NCBI GenBank assembly: GCA_003153855.1
Contig: PMBM01000074.1
Span: 70,173-80,872, forward strand
DNA: 10,700 nucleotides
Origin: Propionibacteriaceae bacterium
GTDB taxonomy: Bacteria > Actinomycetota > Actinomycetes > Propionibacteriales > Propionibacteriaceae
Direction of reading: 5' to 3'
Part shown: positions 5,818 to 10,700 of the stretch, piece after piece
Layout: each line of letters starts with the position of its first letter
How positions within the stretch are numbered: the stretch's first letter is position 1
Program-made: the position numbers and the translations under genes
Notes under the pieces: model-generated
Seen by the model: the letters and a program-made list of their open reading frames with translations, nothing else
The model's database searches: none
What the model was told of the DNA's origin: nothing

Positions 5818-6885
5818 GTGGCAACCAGTGGCGAGGGCGACATGCCGACCCAGGCCCGGCGTTCGGTTACCCGCTCTGATGTGGCAAGGCTGGCTGGAGT
5901 CAGCTCCGCCGTTGTCAGCTACGTCGTCAACGATGGTCCACGGCCCGTTGCGGAGAAGACAGCGAAACGCGTCCGCGAGGCGATGGAGAAGCTGGGCTAC
6001 GTACCCAACGCCAGCGCCCGCGCTTTGCGCCGCGGCAAGACCGAGACCATCGGGCTGATCATCGGCGACTCGCTGAACCCGTTCTTCGTCCAGTACACGT
6101 TCGAGCTCGTCACGGCGGCCGCGGCCAGAGGCAAGCAGATCCTCATCGGCGACTCGCGCCAGAGCAAGACCGTCGAGAAGAGCATCGTCGAGGAGCTCTT
6201 GTCCAGGCAGGTCGACGGGTTGCTGCTCGCCAGTCCCTTCGCCCGTCACTACAACGCCGACGTTCTCGGCGTCCCGACTGTGCTGATCGACTACCCGGGC
6301 GGAATCCCCGGAAGGCTCACCGTAGGTTCGGCAGCTGAGGCAGGCGCCGAAGAAGTGGTCGCGCACCTGGTTTCGCACGGGCGCACACGTGTCGGCCTGG
6401 TGATCGGCGACCACGGCTTCGGCAACCCCGACCCGCGCGAACGCGGGTGGCGCAACGCCCTCGTCGCGGCGGGCCTGGCGCCTGGCCCGGTCGTTCGCGT
6501 GCCGTTCAGCCGCGAGGGCGGGTACGCCGCGGCGAAGGCGCTGCTCGACGAGGACCCGAATCTCGACGCGTTGTTCGCGAGCAACGACCTGCAGGCGATC
6601 GGTGCACTCCGTGCGCTCAACGAACGAGGTGTCAGGGTTCCCGAGGACGTGGCCGTGGCGTCGTTCGACGGCACGAAGGAGTCCGAGTTCAGCTGGCCGC
6701 CACTGACGGTCGCCAAGCAGCAGCTCGACCTCCTGGCAGCCGGAGCCATCCGCCTCCTCGAAGAACCCAGCAGTGCCATGGGCAGACATCTGCAGATCGA
6801 CACCATCCTCGTCCGCCGCGCCTCGTGCGGGTGCGACGACGGCGGGGTCGAACACCCGTCTGTCGACCTGATCGCCGCGATCTGA
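5818..6885 (+). CDS. LacI-family transcriptional regulator
   Basis: This 355-residue regulator has the family's usual layout. The DNA-binding helix-turn-helix covers about residues 17-40 (S20-D-V-A-R-L-A-G-V-S, then V33-S-Y-V-V-N-D), the hinge helix about 61-74 (Y-V-P-N-A-S-A-R-A-L), and a periplasmic-binding-protein-like effector domain fills the rest, with N-P-F-F after the first strand and F-A-S-N-D-L-Q near residue 258. The C-terminus has a cysteine pair, S-C-G-C-D-D. The GTG start at 5818 is favoured by GGAGG 8 bases upstream; an ATG at 5842 is possible but has a poorer site and would still keep the DNA-binding domain. It is divergent from the transporter operon and 10 bases upstream of an alpha-galactosidase, so it most likely controls both and itself. 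Effector identity, probably galactose or an alpha-galactoside, is inferred. Confidence 0.93.
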   Translation: MATSGEGDMPTQARRSVTRSDVARLAGVSSAVVSYVVNDGPRPVAEKTAKRVREAMEKLGYVPNASARALRRGKTETIGLIIGDSLNPFFVQYTFELVTAAAARGKQILIGDSRQSKTVEKSIVEELLSRQVDGLLLASPFARHYNADVLGVPTVLIDYPGGIPGRLTVGSAAEAGAEEVVAHLVSHGRTRVGLVIGDHGFGNPDPRERGWRNALVAAGLAPGPVVRVPFSREGGYAAAKALLDEDPNLDALFASNDLQAIGALRALNERGVRVPEDVAVASFDGTKESEFSWPPLTVAKQQLDLLAAGAIRLLEEPSSAMGRHLQIDTILVRRASCGCDDGGVEHPSVDLIAAI

Positions 6886-6890
6886 AAGGA
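6886..6890 (+). promoter_or_regulatory. Ribosome-binding site in the regulator-galactosidase junction
   Basis: AAGGA directly follows the TGA stop of the regulator gene and is 5 bases before the ATG of the alpha-galactosidase. The tight junction leaves no space for a promoter or terminator, so the two genes are almost certainly one transcript. Confidence 0.7.
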
Positions 6891-6895
6891 CCCTG

Positions 6896-9094
6896 ATGAC
6901 CGCGTCTGTCCTCATGCGCCGAGATGGGGTGGCTGTCGTCCTCGACCTCACCGGCGGGCAGCTGCCCGCCATCGTCCACTGGGGAGCCGACCTTGGCCCC
7001 TTGACCGACGGGGACGTCGCATCCCTGGTTCTCGCTTCCGTCCGTACGACGGACGGCAACCCGGTCGACGTGGCGGTCCGCCTCGCGATCACTCCGCAGC
7101 AGGAAGCCGGTTGGACAGGACGCCCGGGGCTGACAGGGCATCGAGCGGGCGGGACGGACTGGTCGCCGCGCTTCGTGACGGCATCTGTGTCCGTCGACGG
7201 CGTCACCGCTCCGGCTGGGACGGACCCCGGCACGGTGGAAGGCTCCACGGTCGTCGTGACGGCCGAGGACCCGAACGCTTGCCTGACCCTCGTGATCGAG
7301 GTCGAGCTGTGTGCCGGGGGCCTGCTGCGAAGCCGGGCGACCGTGACGAACGACGCGCCCACCTCGTACCAGCTCGACGAGCTCGTCCTCGCGTACCCGG
7401 TGCCATCCATCGCCACGGAGCTCCTCGACTTCGCGGGCAGGTGGGCGCTGGAGCGCGTCCCGCAGCGAAGCCCGTTCAGCGTCGGCAGCCATGTGCGGGA
7501 GGGCCGCAAGGGCCGGACCGGCCCCGACGCGGCGACCGTCCTGCACGCAATGACCCCCGGATCGTCGTTCCGCGATGGCGAGGCCTGGGGCGTACATGTC
7601 GCCTGGAGCGGGAACCACACCCACTACGCAGAGAGGCTCTGGACCGGCGAGCAGGTCATCGGCGGGGGAGAGCTTCTGTTGCCGGGCGAAGTGTCGCTGG
7701 CGGCAGCCGAGTCGTACACGTCGCCCTGGCTGTACGGGGCGTACGGTCGCGGGCTCGACCAGTGCGCCGGTCGTTTCCACACGTTCCTCCGGGCGCGTCC
7801 GCACCACCCGTCGACGGAACGACCCGTCACGCTCAACGTCTGGGAGGCCGTGTACTTCGACCATGACCTGCCCACCCTGCTCGAGCTCGCCGACATCGCG
7901 GCCGGCATCGGCGTCGAGCGGTACGTCCTCGACGACGGATGGTTCGGTTCCCGGCGCGACGACTACTCCGGACTCGGCGACTGGACGGTCTCCGCGGACG
8001 TCTGGCCGGACGGCCTGCACCCCCTCGTCGACCACGTGACAGGTCTCGGGATGCAGTTCGGTCTCTGGTTCGAGCCCGAGATGGTCAACGTGGACTCCGA
8101 TGTCGCCAGGGCGCATCCGGACTGGGTGATGGCGACCGGCGACCGGCTGCCGCTCGAGTCGCGTCACCAGCAGGTGATCAACCTGGGAATCCCCGACTGC
8201 TACGCCTACATCCGGGACGCGATCTTCGCGATGCTCGCCGAGTACGACATCAGCTACATCAAGTGGGACCACAACCGCGACCTTGTCGACGCCGGTACGC
8301 AGCCGTCCGGCCGCCCCGGCGTCCACGAGCAGACGCTGGCCGTCTATCGCCTCATGGACGAGATCAAGGCGGCCCATCCGGGGCTGGAGATCGAGTCGTG
8401 CTCGTCCGGTGGGGCGCGCGTCGACCTCGGGATACTGGAGCGTACGGACCGGGTCTGGGTGTCCGACTGCATCGACCCCCACGACCGCCAGCACATGCTG
8501 CAGTGGACGGGCCAGCTCCTCCCGCCGGAGCTCATGGGGTCGCACATCGCGTCGGGCATCTCGCATACCACCGGCCGGTCGCACGACTTCGGCTTCCGTG
8601 CCGCGACGGCGCTCTTCGGCCATCTCGGCATCGAGTGGGACCTGCGACAGGCGAGCGACGTCGAGCGGGAGGGCCTCGCGGCGTGGATCGCGTTCTACAA
8701 GCAGTGGCGCGACCTGTTGGGAAGCGGGACGGTCGTGCGAGTCGACACCGACGACAGCCAGGTCGCCAAGGGCGTGGTCGCGGCCGATGGCTCCGCAGCC
8801 CTGTTCTCGTTCGCCTCCGTCGACCGGCCGACCGTGGTTCAGCGCGGACGCGTACGGTTCCCCGGCCTCGATCCCGACCGCCGCTACCGCGTGCAACCCG
8901 TGATGATCGGCAGGCCACCGTCCGGGCTTCGGATCCCCCCGTGGATGGGGGACGACGTCAACGGTCGCTTGACCGCATGGCCGACGGGCGACAGCTCGAT
9001 CACCCTCCCAGGGCGGATGCTGGAGTGGGTCGGCCTCATGGACCCCCCGGTGAACCCTGACCAGGCACTCCTGTACGTGCTGACGGCCTGTTAA
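6896..9094 (+). CDS. Alpha-galactosidase, glycoside hydrolase family 36
   Basis: This enzyme of 732 residues, the normal length for the family, hydrolyses terminal alpha-1,6-linked galactose from melibiose, raffinose or related sugars with retention of configuration. An N-terminal beta-sandwich (to about 325) is followed by the catalytic barrel and a C-terminal beta domain from about 650. Visible motifs are Y343-V-L-D346-D347-G-W-F, G-L-W-F-E-P-E-M-V-N, Y-I-K-W-D458-H-N-R, E-S-C-S-S-G-G-A-R-V-D510, W521-V-S-D524, and H-I-A-S-G-I-S-H. D458 is the nucleophile. D524 is the acid/base, 66 residues on, the same spacing as in characterised GH36 enzymes. No signal peptide is present, so it acts on imported sugar in the cytoplasm. 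It is co-transcribed with the LacI regulator. Its TAA overlaps the TAA of the convergent SWEET-like gene. Symbol left blank because melA, rafA and aga are used inconsistently. Confidence 0.96.
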   Translation: MTASVLMRRDGVAVVLDLTGGQLPAIVHWGADLGPLTDGDVASLVLASVRTTDGNPVDVAVRLAITPQQEAGWTGRPGLTGHRAGGTDWSPRFVTASVSVDGVTAPAGTDPGTVEGSTVVVTAEDPNACLTLVIEVELCAGGLLRSRATVTNDAPTSYQLDELVLAYPVPSIATELLDFAGRWALERVPQRSPFSVGSHVREGRKGRTGPDAATVLHAMTPGSSFRDGEAWGVHVAWSGNHTHYAERLWTGEQVIGGGELLLPGEVSLAAAESYTSPWLYGAYGRGLDQCAGRFHTFLRARPHHPSTERPVTLNVWEAVYFDHDLPTLLELADIAAGIGVERYVLDDGWFGSRRDDYSGLGDWTVSADVWPDGLHPLVDHVTGLGMQFGLWFEPEMVNVDSDVARAHPDWVMATGDRLPLESRHQQVINLGIPDCYAYIRDAIFAMLAEYDISYIKWDHNRDLVDAGTQPSGRPGVHEQTLAVYRLMDEIKAAHPGLEIESCSSGGARVDLGILERTDRVWVSDCIDPHDRQHMLQWTGQLLPPELMGSHIASGISHTTGRSHDFGFRAATALFGHLGIEWDLRQASDVEREGLAAWIAFYKQWRDLLGSGTVVRVDTDDSQVAKGVVAADGSAALFSFASVDRPTVVQRGRVRFPGLDPDRRYRVQPVMIGRPPSGLRIPPWMGDDVNGRLTAWPTGDSSITLPGRMLEWVGLMDPPVNPDQALLYVLTAC
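9091..9094. other. Overlapping convergent stop codons (TTAA)
   Basis: The palindromic TTAA provides TAA to the plus-strand alpha-galactosidase (9092-9094) and TAA to the minus-strand SWEET-like gene (9093-9091). The genes therefore overlap by four bases tail to tail with no terminator between them. Transcripts must either end inside the opposite gene or run antisense to it. Confidence 0.9.
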
Positions 9095-9735
9095 GGCTCG
9101 CCGACTGCCACCACCGGAGGCATCTCGAGGGTCGCGTGCGGGAAGAACGCTCGCAGCCCGAGGCGCCGCAGCACGTACCAGAGCAGGTTGAAGCTCGTCA
9201 GCCCGCACACGGTCGAGGCTGTCATCACGGTGCCGGCGTCCTTGACCAGGAGCCCCCAGACGACCCAGACCGCCTGGTTCAGCACCGCCAAGGTCACGAA
9301 CAGCGGGGAGACGCCGCTGACATGGGGTGCACGTACGAGCTGCATGCTCTGGCCGAGGTTGGAGACCAGGGCGACGGTGATGGCGGCGACTCCGTACGCC
9401 GCTGATCCCAGGACGTGGTCGACGGTGATCATGACCGCGGCGACGACAAGGCTCGGGAGCATGAGGACGAGCAGGTTGCGACGGAACTGCCGAGCCAGGA
9501 GGTAGAGGATCGGCAGGGTCGAACAGAGACCCATCGAGTTGGTGAGGATCAGCGCGAACTGTCCGAGCCGTATGCCGTGAGCGGCCCACGCGATGTTCAT
9601 GGCGAGGATCGACCGCCACGCGATGAGCGAGAGTCCGTCGACCTTGCGGGTGCGCGCGAGGCGTACGAGCTGGGGGACCGCGACGCACATCCCGATGGCG
9701 ACCGCGAACCATCCGACGACAGTTGCGGCAACCAC
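9091..9735 (-). CDS. Two-repeat PQ-loop / SWEET-like membrane protein
   Basis: This 214-residue protein is almost entirely hydrophobic with about seven membrane segments. Two related three-helix repeats can be seen. Repeat 1 starts with V20-P21-Q22-L-V-R and contains K31-V-D-G-L-S and L64-T-N66-S-M-G. Repeat 2 has S130-M131-Q132-L-V-R with V139-S-G-V-S-P, then L179-T-S-F-N183-L-L-W. The two asparagines sit where SWEET sugar transporters have their conserved pore residues, but the second repeat has MQ in place of PQ. SWEETs carry mono- or disaccharides down a gradient; most bacterial relatives are single-repeat SemiSWEETs of about 90 residues that dimerise, so a fused two-repeat form is less usual. 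The start is GTG at 9735 with GGAG 6 bases upstream. It is convergent with the alpha-galactosidase. A sugar role is inferred; other PQ-loop proteins move different small molecules. Confidence 0.78.
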   Translation of the reverse strand: MVAATVVGWFAVAIGMCVAVPQLVRLARTRKVDGLSLIAWRSILAMNIAWAAHGIRLGQFALILTNSMGLCSTLPILYLLARQFRRNLLVLMLPSLVVAAVMITVDHVLGSAAYGVAAITVALVSNLGQSMQLVRAPHVSGVSPLFVTLAVLNQAVWVVWGLLVKDAGTVMTASTVCGLTSFNLLWYVLRRLGLRAFFPHATLEMPPVVAVGEP

Positions 9736-9891
9736 TGAGAGCTCCAGACTCGAAAACGTACGCCGCCCACGCTATCGGCCCCCGTGCCGTGCAACCTTGA
9801 ACGACCCCCGGTGTCTCGTCGTCAAGACGTTCTGGATATCGTGACTCGCGCATAGGACGCCGAGGTCTGATCGGCATCCAAGGAGGGACGC
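9736..9891. promoter_or_regulatory. Divergent promoter region of the SWEET-like gene and pntA
   Basis: This 156-base gap lies between two divergent starts, so it should hold both promoters. I found no convincing -35/-10 pair for either direction. TTGAAC at 9797-9802 lacks a good -10 at normal spacing. The plus-strand ribosome-binding site AGGAGG (9881-9886) is 5 bases before the pntA ATG, and GGAG for the minus-strand gene lies at about 9742-9745. Confidence 0.4.
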
Positions 9892-10700
9892 ATGAAGATC
9901 GGGATCCCAAAGGAGTCGCAGGCCGGCGAACGCCGCGTGGCCGCGACACCCAAGACCGTCGCCCAGCTCCGTGGACTCGGCTACGAGGTCGTCGTCCAGG
10001 CGGGCGCCGGGGAAGCCGCCAGCTATCCCGATGCGGCCTACGCCGCGGAGGGCGCCACCATCGTCAAGGGCGTGGCGGTGTGGAAGTCCGACATCATCAC
10101 CAAGATCAACGCACCGACCCCGGCTGAGATCGCCAGGCTGGCCAAGGGCACGACCCTCATCAGCCTGCTGTCGCCGCGGCTCGACCCCGACCTCGTCTCG
10201 TGCCTGGTCAAGGCCGGCGTCACGGGCATGGCCATGGACGCCGTACCGCGCATCTCGCGGGCCCAGGCGCTCGACGTGCTCTCGAGCATGGCGAACATCG
10301 CCGGCTACCGCGCGATCGTGGAAGCGGCCCACGAGTTCGGCTCGTTCTTCACCGGCCAGGTGACGGCCGCGGGCAAGGTCCCGCCGGCCAAGGTCTTCGT
10401 CGTCGGTGCCGGTGTCGCCGGTCTTGCGGCCATCGGTACGGCGAACTCGCTGGGCGCCATGGTCCGCGCCACCGATGCGCGGCCCGAGGTGGCCGAGCAG
10501 GTCGAGTCGATGGGTGCGACGTTCGTCAAGGTCGAGGTGGGCGAGCAGCAGGTCTCGACCGACGGCTACGCGAAGGAGATGTCCAACGACTACAACGCGG
10601 CCGCCGCTCGCATGTACGCGGAGCAGGCCCCCGACGTCGACATCATCGTCACGACTGCGCTCATCCCGGGCAAGCCCGCACCTCGGCTGATCACTGCCGA
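9892..10700 (+). CDS. pntA: NAD(P) transhydrogenase alpha subunit, 3' part missing (runs off right edge)
   Basis: The first 269 residues are open to the edge. The protein is the NAD(H)-binding subunit of proton-translocating transhydrogenase, which exchanges hydride between NADH and NADP+. The N-terminus M-K-I-G-I-P-K-E-S and E13-R-R-V-A are typical, as are M115-D-A-V-P-R-I-S-R-A-Q, S132-M-A-N-I-A-G-Y-R and T158-A-A-G-K-V-P-P-A-K. The dinucleotide-binding loop G172-A-G-V-A-G-L-A-A-I-G is followed by D195 at the end of the next strand, which suits NAD(H). R197-P-E-V and Q203-V-E-S-M-G complete the signature shared with alanine dehydrogenase; the GKVPPAK segment favours PntA. ATG 9892 has AGGAGG 5 bases upstream. 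Whether this is the full PntA or the split PntAA form depends on sequence beyond the edge. It is probably a separate housekeeping unit. Confidence 0.93.
   Translation, partial: MKIGIPKESQAGERRVAATPKTVAQLRGLGYEVVVQAGAGEAASYPDAAYAAEGATIVKGVAVWKSDIITKINAPTPAEIARLAKGTTLISLLSPRLDPDLVSCLVKAGVTGMAMDAVPRISRAQALDVLSSMANIAGYRAIVEAAHEFGSFFTGQVTAAGKVPPAKVFVVGAGVAGLAAIGTANSLGAMVRATDARPEVAEQVESMGATFVKVEVGEQQVSTDGYAKEMSNDYNAAAARMYAEQAPDVDIIVTTALIPGKPAPRLITA

Noticed and set aside
5770..7620. Open frame of 616 codons on the minus strand opposite the LacI gene
   Set aside because: It covers the LacI gene and the start of the GH36 gene in antisense, shows no family motif, and has Ser/Arg-rich shadow composition.
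9797..9802. TTGAAC as -35 of the pntA promoter
   Set aside because: No acceptable -10 follows at 15-19 bases, so a promoter call is not supported.
6689..9949. Open frame of 1086 codons on the minus strand opposite the alpha-galactosidase
   Set aside because: It is antisense to a GH36 gene with clear catalytic motifs and also overlaps the SWEET-like gene. Its translation is low-complexity, rich in Arg, Gly, Pro and Val, as expected from a GC-rich shadow frame.
1..10700. CRISPR arrays, tRNA or rRNA genes, insertion sequences, phage or defence genes
   Set aside because: No spaced direct repeats, no tRNA-like cloverleaf, and no transposase, integrase or nuclease-like coding sequence was seen on either strand.

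Overview
The window is GC-rich, uses GTG and TTG starts, and has the gene repertoire of a high-GC actinobacterium: CUT1 sugar-transporter genes with no ATPase beside them, a LacI-family regulator, a GH36 enzyme and a PntA subunit. The genus cannot be fixed from the sequence; Propionibacteriaceae- or Nocardioidaceae-type organisms are plausible. The core is a carbohydrate-uptake locus, most likely for alpha-galactosides (melibiose or raffinose-type sugars), built around a divergent promoter at about 5609-5817.

Leftward operon (minus strand, 5608 down to 1): a MalF-like permease (5608-4664), a MalG-like permease (4652-3723), a Tat-type lipoprotein sugar-binding protein (3630-2266), a divergent GH36-like alpha-glycosidase (2206-611), and a GT-C membrane glycosyltransferase (591-1) cut by the window edge. 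A perfect 15-bp stem-loop separates the binding-protein gene from the glycosidase gene. A perfect 12-bp-arm palindrome sits over the predicted start of transcription of the whole operon.

Rightward operon (plus strand, 5818-9094): a LacI-family regulator followed after 10 bases by a classical GH36 alpha-galactosidase with all expected catalytic residues. Its TAA stop overlaps the TAA of a convergent gene for a two-repeat PQ-loop/SWEET-like membrane protein (9735-9091). Divergent from that gene, the 5' part of pntA, the alpha subunit of NAD(P) transhydrogenase, runs off the right edge; it probably belongs to a different housekeeping unit.

Proposed working model (inference): the binding protein and two permeases import an alpha-galactoside using an ATPase encoded elsewhere (MsiK type). 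Two cytoplasmic clan GH-D hydrolases with different active-site sequences cleave it, and the LacI protein represses one or both operons until the sugar or a product binds. The SWEET-like protein may move a sugar product, and the GT-C gene may link the operon to glycan synthesis. I see no CRISPR array, tRNA, rRNA, insertion sequence or phage gene. The locus looks like a recognisable catabolic island with some uncommon parts rather than a new class of system. No gene-free stretch longer than about 210 bases exists.
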